Assembly (NCBI GenBank): GCA_029976905.1 | Contig: JAPOLW010000299.1 | Location: 1 to 5,477, forward strand | From: a bacterium | GTDB lineage: Bacteria > Desulfobacterota > Binatia > UBA12015 | DNA length: 5,477 nucleotides | Direction of reading: 5' to 3' | Shown: in pieces, positions 1 to 5,477 of the stretch | Layout of the letters: the number at the start of each line of letters is the position of its first letter | Numbering within the stretch: position 1 is the first letter of the stretch | Made by a program: the position numbers and the translations under genes | The notes under the pieces: generated by a model | Databases searched by the model: none | The model's input: only the letters and a program-made list of their open reading frames with translations | Told to the model about the DNA's origin: nothing

Positions 1-929
1 GCTACGGCCCGGGCGGGACGGGCCCCGCGAGCGTCATCGCGAAATTCCCGACGCCGACGGCGGGCAACCGCGTCGTTGCCGAGACCTTCGACATGTACGG
101 GCGCGAGGTGCGCTTCTATCAGCGTCTCGCCGCGCAGACCCCGGCACGAGCCCCGCGGCCCCTGCACGCGGAGATGAACGACGAGAATAGCGACTTCGTC
201 CTGCTGCTCGAGGATCTCTCGGCCTGCCGCATCGGCGATCAATTGGCCGGTGCCGGACTCGCCGACGCCCGTCACGCCATCGACCAGATGGCCCGATTGC
301 ACGCGACCTGGTGGGGCCGGACCGATGATCCCGACCTGGCGTGGATCCCGCTGCACGACAATCCGACGCAAGCCGGGGGGATGAGCGCCGGCTTCGAAGC
401 AGGCTGGCCGGTCTTCCTCGAGCGCTTTGGCGATGTGTTGCCGGCCGGGCAGGCCGAACGCTTCGCGGCCATCGGTCCGAATACCGGCGCCTGCCTCCAA
501 CGGATGTGCAGCGATGTGCTCACGGTGGTGCACGGGGACTTCCGGCTCGACAACCTCTTCTTCGAGGTCGACGGGGACCCGGCCGGCGTCGCATTGTTCG
601 ATTGGCAGGGGATCGCGCGCTCGTGCGGCCCGCAGGACCTGGGCTATTTCATCAGTCAGAGCGTGCAGTCCGAGGTGCGGCGTGCGCATCAGGAGGAGCT
701 CTTGCAGCACTACCTCGACGGGCTCGGCGCGCACGGCGTCCGCGGGTATTCGCGCGAGCAGTGCTGGCGGGACTACCGCGTCTCGGTCCTCTACCTCTTC
801 ACCTTTGCGGTCGTCATCGCGGGGACTCTGGACCACTCCAATGAGCGCGGTGCTGCCATGGTGCGGGCGTTGGCCTCGCGCTCGGCCGAGACCATCGACG
901 AGAACGACGCCCTGGCGCTGCTCGACTAG
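1..929 (+). CDS. Phosphotransferase family protein (APH/CHK-kinase-like), 5' partial
   Basis: The reading frame is open from the first complete codon at base 3, so the gene starts left of the window; the Met codon at 93 is internal. Upstream of that Met is a PASVIAKFP segment whose Lys (bases 42-44) matches the ATP-binding lysine of kinase-fold phosphotransferases. Numbering from the Met at 93, the catalytic-loop motif HGDFRLDN lies at 147-154 (catalytic Asp149, metal-binding Asn154) and the second metal site LFDWQG has Asp170. A DLGYFISQS segment follows, as is usual in this superfamily. About 308 residues are visible; relatives usually run to about 340-360, so I infer that a few dozen N-terminal residues are missing. 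These enzymes transfer the ATP gamma-phosphate to a hydroxyl on a small molecule in the cytoplasm. The substrate cannot be read from sequence, and antibiotic resistance should not be assumed. It converges on the Rieske gene. Confidence 0.9.
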   Translation, partial: YGPGGTGPASVIAKFPTPTAGNRVVAETFDMYGREVRFYQRLAAQTPARAPRPLHAEMNDENSDFVLLLEDLSACRIGDQLAGAGLADARHAIDQMARLHATWWGRTDDPDLAWIPLHDNPTQAGGMSAGFEAGWPVFLERFGDVLPAGQAERFAAIGPNTGACLQRMCSDVLTVVHGDFRLDNLFFEVDGDPAGVALFDWQGIARSCGPQDLGYFISQSVQSEVRRAHQEELLQHYLDGLGAHGVRGYSREQCWRDYRVSVLYLFTFAVVIAGTLDHSNERGAAMVRALASRSAETIDENDALALLD

Positions 930-941
930 ACGCGGCTTTCG

Positions 942-2276
942 CTAGGGGCGGTCGATCCAGCGACCGAGGAGGTCGTGGAAGTGCCGCAGACGCGACTCGT
1001 TGTAGTGTGCGACCTGGACGTGCGATCGAGCCGTCGTCTCGAGTCCCCTCTGCTGGCGCGGTAGATTGAAATTGTCCTGGTTGAAGACGCGCGCCAGCAT
1101 GCCGAGCTCCGGTGCTTCCACCCAATCGTCGTCGGGGCCGAGCCAGTGGATGGGCGCTGCCGGGGGACGGGGGCCGTCGGGCAGGGGTTCGAGGAACATG
1201 ACCTCCATGATGCTCTGCCGGTGGTCGTCTCCCAGCGGTCGAAAGCGGTACACGATCCGGTTGTACGCTCCCCAGGGGTGTAGGTTCGGAAAGAGCGTGT
1301 AGTAGAAGCTGTCCATGACTTCGGCGTCGCACAGGGCATCGGCCCCGTCGCCGAGCGCTCCGCGCAAGGTATCGCGCCGGCGAGCGGCGAGCGTGGCGCG
1401 TGCCGTGCTCCCCTCGGGAACCACCACCGTGGAAGGAGCCTCGTAGTCGGCGTCGAGTACGTTGTCGGCCATGGCCTGTTCGCTGGGCCGCTCTCGCAGA
1501 TGCGGGCTCGGGGTGCCGTTGGGCGTCATGGAGCGGGAGAAGGTTTCGAAGACGTCGTTCTGTGAATTGGAGTCCCCCATGCTGCACAGGAGCTGCGGAT
1601 GCGTGCCGACGACGTGGTAGGCCTCCATGAACGCTTCCTGGGCTACCTTCCAGTTGCAGCGCAGGACCTTGGCGACGTGTGCGACCTTGTAGCGGTCTTC
1701 GAGCGGCCAGCGGGTGAAGTGGGACGGCAGCTCGCCGAGGTGGTCGGCGAGCGGGGCGGCATCGGGGTCGGGGTTGAGGAAGACGAATCCACCCCAGGTT
1801 TCGACCTTCACCGACGGCAAGGCGTTGGCCTCCCAATCGACGTGCGGGAAATCCCAGCCGGCGGGGATCTCCTTGAGGCGACCGTCGAGGTGCCAGCACC
1901 ATCCGTGGAAGGGGCAGCGCAGTTCACCGGCGTGGCCGCGCTCGTCGCGCAGCATGCGGCCGCGATGCAGGCAGGCGTTCCAGTAGGCTTTGATTTCGTC
2001 GGGAGCGGTTCGCACGAGGAGGAAGGAAAGGCCCGCGATGTCGTAGACGAGTTGGTCGCCGACCTCCGGGAGGTCTTCTTCGCGACACGCCATCTGCCAG
2101 ACGCGCTTCCAGAGTTTCTCGACTTCGAGTTCGAAGAAGGCGCGCGAGGTGTAGCGCTCGACCGGGATGCGGTCGGGGGCAGACCCGATCGGCGAATCGA
2201 TGCGCAGGACCTCGGGCACCGCGTGGGTGTCGGTGTCGAGTAGCTGCTGGTAGGTGATCGCCCGCGGATCAGGCAC
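942..2276 (-). CDS. Rieske non-heme iron oxygenase, alpha (catalytic) subunit
   Basis: This is a complete 444-residue protein, a normal length for a ring-hydroxylating or demethylating oxygenase alpha subunit. The N-terminal Rieske domain (about 50-165) has the [2Fe-2S] ligands Cys102, His104, Cys121 and His124 in CLHRGRML and CPFHGW. The C-terminal catalytic domain has EAYHVVGTH, giving mononuclear-iron ligands His221 and His226, with Asp401 in FNQDNFNL as the likely third ligand. The residue three before His221, which bridges the two metal centres between subunits, is Glu218 rather than the more common Asp. Family members use O2 and two electrons to hydroxylate or dealkylate organic substrates; the substrate here is unknown. 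The start is GTG at 2276-2274, preceded by AAGGAGA seven to eight bases upstream. It overlaps the stop of the small upstream gene by 8 nt, so it is probably co-transcribed with it. No ferredoxin, reductase or beta subunit is encoded in the window. Confidence 0.95.
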   Translation of the reverse strand: MPDPRAITYQQLLDTDTHAVPEVLRIDSPIGSAPDRIPVERYTSRAFFELEVEKLWKRVWQMACREEDLPEVGDQLVYDIAGLSFLLVRTAPDEIKAYWNACLHRGRMLRDERGHAGELRCPFHGWCWHLDGRLKEIPAGWDFPHVDWEANALPSVKVETWGGFVFLNPDPDAAPLADHLGELPSHFTRWPLEDRYKVAHVAKVLRCNWKVAQEAFMEAYHVVGTHPQLLCSMGDSNSQNDVFETFSRSMTPNGTPSPHLRERPSEQAMADNVLDADYEAPSTVVVPEGSTARATLAARRRDTLRGALGDGADALCDAEVMDSFYYTLFPNLHPWGAYNRIVYRFRPLGDDHRQSIMEVMFLEPLPDGPRPPAAPIHWLGPDDDWVEAPELGMLARVFNQDNFNLPRQQRGLETTARSHVQVAHYNESRLRHFHDLLGRWIDRP

Positions 2277-2523
2277 TCTCGCTCTCCTTCTGGGGATTCG
2301 TCGCCAGCGGCAGATCCCGGAAGCCGGCCGCGCGGCCGGGCGGGAGCTGGCGTCCGGCGACCCAGAGACAGAGGTGGGGGTCGGCCTGCCGCAGCGCGCC
2401 GTCGATCCACCCGCCGTGGGCGTCGAAACGGCCGGTCGTGCCGTCGGGTGTGGTGACGCGGGCGATGCCCGGCTCGTCGGATTCGTAGATCGCTCCGGTC
2501 AGTATGTGGAGCTTCCGTGGCAT
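2269..2523 (-). CDS. Small conserved-looking hypothetical protein (84 aa) coupled to the Rieske oxygenase
   Basis: I do not recognise this family. The 84-residue protein begins MPRKLHILTG and has a compact, protein-like composition with alternating polar and hydrophobic residues. Its centre is rich in Gly, Asp and Trp (TPDGTTGRFDAHGGW, about 25-39), followed by ADPHLCLWV (about 47-55) and a polar tail. There is one Cys (52), so it is not a ferredoxin or a Cys-type zinc ribbon. No signal peptide or membrane segment is visible. I chose ATG 2523 because GGAGG lies 11 nt upstream, while the alternative ATG at 2583 adds an Arg-rich, unlikely 20-residue leader. The stop overlaps the GTG start of the Rieske gene in GTGCCTGA, and the Rieske ribosome-binding site lies inside this gene. 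The arrangement suggests a job linked to the oxygenase, for example as an accessory or substrate-related protein, but that is inference only. Confidence 0.75.
   Translation of the reverse strand: MPRKLHILTGAIYESDEPGIARVTTPDGTTGRFDAHGGWIDGALRQADPHLCLWVAGRQLPPGRAAGFRDLPLATNPQKESESA
2283..2289 (-). promoter_or_regulatory. Ribosome binding site of the Rieske gene
   Basis: On the minus strand the sequence reads AAGGAGA, about seven bases before the GTG at 2276-2274. It lies within the last codons of the 84-residue gene. It supports GTG as the true Rieske start and fits translational coupling. Confidence 0.75.
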
Positions 2524-2534
2524 GATTCGGTTTT

Positions 2535-2539
2535 CCTCC
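2535..2539 (-). promoter_or_regulatory. Ribosome binding site deciding the start of the 84-aa gene
   Basis: The minus strand reads GGAGG, followed by 11 bases (AAAACCGAATC) and then ATG at 2523-2521. This strong Shine-Dalgarno core favours the short form of the protein over the upstream ATG at 2583. The spacing is a little long but workable. Confidence 0.65.
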
Positions 2540-2634
2540 GTCCGGCGCCGCCTCCCCGTGCCGCGTCGTCGGGGGAAGTGCATACACTGGATTCCCGCAG
2601 CGGGAGAGTATACGTCGGACGTCCTTGGTCAACC

Positions 2635-2646
2635 GGGCTCGAGCCC
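2635..2646. repeat. Perfect 12-bp palindrome just before the MDR start
   Basis: GGGCTCGAGCCC is a perfect dyad, flanked by CC and CGG so that it almost extends to 16-17 bases (2633-2649) with one extra C. It ends 14 bases before the MDR ATG, where a ribosome-binding site would be expected. It could be an operator or an RNA hairpin limiting translation, or a chance GC-rich palindrome. Confidence 0.35.
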
Positions 2647-2660
2647 CGGTCCTCTCTGCG

Positions 2661-3698
2661 ATGAAGAACACCCAGGTCCTTCTGGCGCGCCGTCCGGCGG
2701 GAGTCCCCCGTGAGAACGACTTCCGGGTCGTCGAGGACGACGTGCGCGCGCTCGCTTCCGGCGAATTCCTGGTCGAGAACCTCTACCTCTCTCTCGACGC
2801 GGGATTCCGCAATTGGATGAACGAGGAGAGTGGCGACGACGTCCTGCCGGCGATGCCGCTCGATCGGCCGGTGATGGGGCTTACCCTGGGACGGGTCTGC
2901 CAATCGCGCCATCCGGACTACGCCGAGGGCGCCTTGCTGATGGCGCGGCTGGCCTGGGAAGAATACTCCATCAGCGACGGCAGTGACTTCATCGTGCGCC
3001 TCGAGTCCGACGGGCGCTACCCGCTGCACTATCATCTCGGCGTGCTGGGGGACACGGGCATGTCGGCGTACTTCGGGCTGCACGACATCGGACGGCCGCA
3101 ACCCGGGGAGACGGTTCTCGTGAGTGCGGCGGGTGGTGCGGTCGGCTCGATCGCGGGACAGATCGCCCGCATTCACGGCGCCCGTGCGGTGGGGCTGGTC
3201 GGCTCTGCCGAGAAATGTGCCCGCCTCTGCCGCGACCTGGGATACGACGAAGCGATCGACCGAAGCGCTCCCGACGTGGCGGAGAGGATCGCCGCGGCGT
3301 GTCCCGAGGGCGTCCACGTCTACTTCGACAGCGTCGGCGGCCCGCTTCTCGAGCAGGTTCTCGTCCACATCGCCGAGGGTGCCGGGATCCCCTTCGGCGG
3401 TGCGGCCCCCGCCTACAACGCACCCGTGCCGCTGCCCGGCCCGTCCAACCTCTTTGCGTTGGTACTCAAGTCGGCCCGCCTCGAAGGGTTCATGACCCAT
3501 CGTAACGTCGACCGCTACCCCGAGGCGCGGTCGGCGCTTTCGGGCTGGCTCGACGACGGCCGCCTGCGCAGCGTGGAATACATCCACGAGGGCGTCGCGC
3601 AGGCCGGTGTCGGCTTCTGTCACCTCTTCGAGGGGCGCAATTTCGGAAAATCCGTCGTCCGGGTGCGGGACGACGACGCCTCTCCGGCGCGGCGCTAG
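2661..3698 (+). CDS. Zinc-independent MDR oxidoreductase, LTB4DH/prostaglandin reductase-like (NADP-dependent)
   Basis: This is a complete 345-residue protein, matching the usual length of roughly 330-345 for this family. The N-terminal domain opens with MKNTQVLLARRPAGVP, typical of these enzymes, and has LYLSLDAGFRNWM (about 41-53) where relatives have a SLDP-R-M motif. The Rossmann segment SAAGGAVGS (155-163) binds the dinucleotide, and Lys185 in GSAEK fits contact with the NADP 2'-phosphate. YFDSVGG (221-227) corresponds to the family YFDNVGG, and Tyr252-Asn253 to the conserved YN near the active site. The end, EGRNFGKSVVRV, is characteristic. Zinc-ligand motifs of true alcohol dehydrogenases are absent. 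Members reduce the double bond of alpha,beta-unsaturated carbonyl compounds; the substrate here is unknown. I chose ATG 2661 on family N-terminus alignment; the frame also opens at TTG 2625, but those 12 residues look non-native. No clear Shine-Dalgarno precedes ATG. It diverges from the Rieske operon. Confidence 0.92.
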   Translation: MKNTQVLLARRPAGVPRENDFRVVEDDVRALASGEFLVENLYLSLDAGFRNWMNEESGDDVLPAMPLDRPVMGLTLGRVCQSRHPDYAEGALLMARLAWEEYSISDGSDFIVRLESDGRYPLHYHLGVLGDTGMSAYFGLHDIGRPQPGETVLVSAAGGAVGSIAGQIARIHGARAVGLVGSAEKCARLCRDLGYDEAIDRSAPDVAERIAAACPEGVHVYFDSVGGPLLEQVLVHIAEGAGIPFGGAAPAYNAPVPLPGPSNLFALVLKSARLEGFMTHRNVDRYPEARSALSGWLDDGRLRSVEYIHEGVAQAGVGFCHLFEGRNFGKSVVRVRDDDASPARR

Positions 3699-3754
3699 GG
3701 GATCCGACCTCGAGGCCCCGGCGGACCGGCGCGTCCTCCCGAGGGCGGATCCCC
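3698..3754. terminator. Possible bidirectional terminator between convergent genes (weak)
   Basis: GGGGATCCG (3698-3706) and CGGATCCCC (3746-3754) form a perfect 9-bp inverted repeat separated by 39 bases. The interval contains two smaller dyads, CCTCGAGG (3708-3715) and CCTC-CC-GAGG (3735-3744). The structure fills the 63-bp gap between the MDR and receptor genes, where transcripts from both sides should end. There is no T-tract on either strand and the loop is long, so it is not a canonical intrinsic terminator. Confidence 0.35.
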
Positions 3755-3761
3755 GTTGGCG

Positions 3762-5477
3762 TCAGTAGGTGAATCCGATCTCGATGCCCCAGGTCGCTGG
3801 CGCGTTGAGGGCGCCGAAGGCAAAGAGGCCGCCGACCTCGAGACCCGAAGACACGTAGGTCTCGTTGGTCATGTTCCGGCCGAAGGCCATGACCTGCCAC
3901 TCCATGCCGTCGGGTCCCGCCGGGAAGGAATAGCTCAACGTGGAGTTGAGCAAACCGTGGGAGCGGGTGCGCGCGAAGTCGAAGTTGAGGAACGTGGTCT
4001 GGTAGTCGTCGATCCATCGCCAGTCGATGTGGAACAAGCCGGTGCCGATTCCGATCTGGCGCACGTAGTCCACGAAGATGCCGTATTGGAAGGGGGGGGC
4101 GCGGCGCAGTTCGAGGACCGAGAAGGGCGCCGAGAAGGCCTCGGAGGTCTCGCTGGCCGGGATGAAGAAGTCGCCTCCGGTGAATTGCGCGTCGAGGTAG
4201 CCGAAGCTCTGGTGCACCGACAGCCCCTCGAAGGGGTAGATGGTCAATTCGACCTCGACGCCGCGGGTGCGCGCGCGACTCGCGTTCTCGACCAGGGTCT
4301 GCTGCCCCAGCGGCGAATCGGGAGCGGGCACCACGATCTCCTCCTGCTTGTCGCGGTACTCGTTCCAGAAGAGCGCGATGTTCGCGCGCACGCGCCGGTC
4401 GAACCAGTCGCTCTTGAGGCCGAGTTCGTAGGAATCGACGAACTCCGGATCGTAGGGCCCGAGAGCCGAGGCTGCGGTCGCCCGGCCATTCCAGCCACCG
4501 CTCTTGAAGCCGCGTGAATACAAGAAGTAGGTGAGCGCGTCGTCGGTGATGCGCGCATCGATGCCGGCCGAGGGCGTGAAGGCGTTCCAGTTCTCGGCGC
4601 GCGGGTCGGAGAAGGCGTTGGGGATGACCAGTCCCGGCGCGATCTCGACGTCGATCTGGTACTCGGTCAGGTCCTTCTCCTCCCAGGTATAGCGCAGGCC
4701 GGCCGTCAGGGTCAGCCAGTCGGTCACGTCGAAATCGGCCTGGAAGAAGGGCGCGAAGCTATACGTCGATTGGGCGGTTTCCTGAAGGAGTTTGGTGGAC
4801 AGCGGCGTGCCGGGGACGAGGATGCTGCTGATGTAGAGGCTCTGTTGGTCCAGGGTGTACCGCGCCCACCAGAGGTAGAGACCGGCAACGAACTGGAAGC
4901 GGTCGAAGGCATCGGAGGCGAGACGGAACTCCTGGCTCACCTGGTCGTAGGTCTGGTCGCGGACGGTGCTGAAGAAGTCCGCCGCGGTCGCGTCGAAGTC
5001 CTGGTCGACGCTCTCGTTGTGGCCGCGCCAACCCGTGATCGACGTCGCGGTCCCCACCCCCGCGATGTCCCAGTCGACCTGGAGAGTGGTGGCGTTCAGG
5101 TTCATGCGCGAGTAGTCCGAGAAGTTCTGCGTCGAGATGCGATCGAGATTGTCGACGGCGCAGCGGCCGAAGGCCGTACACTGCAGATCGCCGCCCGGCA
5201 GGAAGACGTTCTGCCCGGCCGGCTGGCTGAAGTTCACCAGAGCGCCCGTCGGCGTCGCGTCGCGGATGTGCTCGTAGGTGAACAGGGCGCTCAGGTTGTC
5301 GGTCGGCTCCCAGAGCAGCTGTGCCCCTGTCGTCAGGTACTCGAGGCCGCCGACCCGCCGGTCCTTCGTGGTGTTGAACATGAAGCCATCGTCGTTGGCG
5401 GAGTAGACCCAGACCTTTCCGGCCAGCGTATCCTCGAGGATCGGGAAGTTCAGCACGAAGCGGTAATCGTTGCGTTG
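3762..5477 (-). CDS. TonB-dependent outer-membrane receptor, C-terminal beta-barrel part (5' partial)
   Basis: The frame is open to the right edge, so the true start, signal peptide, TonB box and plug domain lie outside; the GTG at 5456 is internal. About 571 residues are visible. Numbering from 5456, family hallmarks in order are NFPILEDTLAGKVWVYS (3-19, an early barrel strand), QEFRLAS (175-181), LTAGLRYTWEEKDL (250-263), SRGFKSGGWNG (314-324) with the downstream FVDSYELGLKSDW (339-351), ASRARTRGVEVEL (392-404), RRAPPFQYG (451-459) and FGRNMTNETYV (525-535). The protein ends in GIEIGFTY, a terminal strand with the C-terminal aromatic residue expected for BAM-mediated assembly. The only two cysteines (93 and 99) may form a loop disulfide. 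Such receptors take up siderophores, vitamins, glycans or hydrophobic compounds using TonB energy; the ligand cannot be told without the plug and homologues. The gene converges on the MDR gene. Confidence 0.93.
   Translation of the reverse strand, partial: QRNDYRFVLNFPILEDTLAGKVWVYSANDDGFMFNTTKDRRVGGLEYLTTGAQLLWEPTDNLSALFTYEHIRDATPTGALVNFSQPAGQNVFLPGGDLQCTAFGRCAVDNLDRISTQNFSDYSRMNLNATTLQVDWDIAGVGTATSITGWRGHNESVDQDFDATAADFFSTVRDQTYDQVSQEFRLASDAFDRFQFVAGLYLWWARYTLDQQSLYISSILVPGTPLSTKLLQETAQSTYSFAPFFQADFDVTDWLTLTAGLRYTWEEKDLTEYQIDVEIAPGLVIPNAFSDPRAENWNAFTPSAGIDARITDDALTYFLYSRGFKSGGWNGRATAASALGPYDPEFVDSYELGLKSDWFDRRVRANIALFWNEYRDKQEEIVVPAPDSPLGQQTLVENASRARTRGVEVELTIYPFEGLSVHQSFGYLDAQFTGGDFFIPASETSEAFSAPFSVLELRRAPPFQYGIFVDYVRQIGIGTGLFHIDWRWIDDYQTTFLNFDFARTRSHGLLNSTLSYSFPAGPDGMEWQVMAFGRNMTNETYVSSGLEVGGLFAFGALNAPATWGIEIGFTY
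4092..4099. repeat. Homopolymer of eight G (C8 on the coding strand) inside the receptor gene
   Basis: Eight consecutive G on the plus strand encode part of Ala-Pro-Pro in RRAPPFQYG of the receptor. Recognisable receptor motifs lie on both sides in the same frame, so the present length is in frame. A slip of one base would truncate the barrel before its last strands. Confidence 0.9.

Larger units (their letters stand above)
2524..2660. promoter_or_regulatory. Divergent intergenic control region with three short dyads
   Basis: These 137 bp separate the minus-strand small-protein/Rieske pair from the plus-strand MDR gene, so promoters for both should lie here. On the minus strand TATACT (2612-2607) resembles a -10 box, and TTGACC (2632-2627) resembles a -35 box. 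The 14-bp spacing is too short for a standard sigma-70 promoter, so the pairing is doubtful. Dyads seen: TCCCG-CAG-CGGGA (2593-2605), GGACGTCC (2617-2624) and GGGCTCGAGCCC (2635-2646). ACGTC also occurs as a direct repeat (2612-2616 and 2619-2623). These could be operator half-sites, but in GC-rich DNA short dyads also arise by chance. Confidence 0.4.

Noticed and set aside
814..1902. Minus-strand open frame of 362 codons
   Set aside because: It is the Rieske gene read in another frame: Arg/Pro-rich with no motifs, while the main frame holds all iron ligands.
1599..2243. Plus-strand open frame of 214 codons inside the Rieske gene
   Set aside because: It mirrors the Rieske codons on the other strand and has no independent motif or ribosome-binding site that I can support.
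2524..2583. Upstream ATG giving a 104-residue form of the small protein
   Set aside because: The added 20 residues are Arg-rich, and GGAGG sits correctly for the internal ATG at 2523.
2607..2632. Minus-strand TTGACC and TATACT as a sigma-70 promoter
   Set aside because: The spacer is 14 bp instead of about 17, so I keep it only as a remark within the divergent region and do not call a promoter.
2625..2660. TTG start giving a 12-residue longer MDR protein
   Set aside because: The family N-terminus begins at the ATG at 2661, and the extension includes the palindrome region and looks non-native.
1808..2671. Minus-strand open frame of 287 codons across the divergent region
   Set aside because: It is Arg/Ser-rich, crosses the control region and both overlapping genes in a different frame, and has no domain signature.
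2499..3623. Minus-strand open frame of 374 codons covering most of the MDR gene
   Set aside because: It is antisense to a protein with full MDR-family motifs, shows no recognisable domain, and long antisense open frames are common in GC-rich coding DNA. It would also overlap the small gene.
3756..4517. Plus-strand open frame of 253 codons opposite the receptor
   Set aside because: It is the antisense shadow of the receptor gene, whose frame carries clear barrel motifs across the same bases.

Overview
The window is high-GC bacterial DNA, densely coded, with G or C in most third codon positions. A TonB-dependent outer-membrane receptor shows that the host is Gram-negative. A Rieske oxygenase, a kinase-like phosphotransferase, an MDR oxidoreductase and a TonB receptor together suit a metabolically versatile proteobacterium, myxobacterium or similar environmental lineage. 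The sequence alone does not fix the taxon.

Layout from left to right: (1) bases 1-929, plus strand: a phosphotransferase of the aminoglycoside/CHK-kinase-like superfamily, cut by the left edge. (2) Bases 942-2276, minus strand: a complete Rieske non-heme iron oxygenase alpha subunit, tail-to-tail with the phosphotransferase across only 12 bp. (3) Bases 2269-2523, minus strand: an unrecognised 84-residue protein just upstream of the oxygenase, overlapping its start by 8 nt, so the two are very probably one translationally coupled operon. (4) Bases 2524-2660: a 137-bp divergent control region with several short dyads. (5) Bases 2661-3698, plus strand: a complete zinc-independent MDR oxidoreductase of the leukotriene B4 12-hydroxydehydrogenase/prostaglandin reductase type. 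(6) Bases 3699-3761: a short convergent gap with an inverted repeat. (7) Bases 3762-5477, minus strand: the C-terminal beta-barrel part of a TonB-dependent receptor, whose N-terminus and plug lie beyond the right edge. No gap exceeds 300 bp, and I see no tRNA, rRNA, CRISPR array or mobile element.

How they may work together (inference): the receptor could import a hydrophobic or chelated compound, the Rieske enzyme could hydroxylate or demethylate an organic substrate, and the MDR enzyme could reduce an enone-like double bond. This would fit a small catabolic locus. No ferredoxin or ferredoxin reductase for the Rieske enzyme is present, so its electron donor must be encoded elsewhere. I found no clear evidence of a wholly new system. 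The points most worth a second look are the small protein coupled to the oxygenase, the Glu at the oxygenase bridging position, the dyad-rich divergent region, and an 8-base poly-C tract inside the receptor gene.
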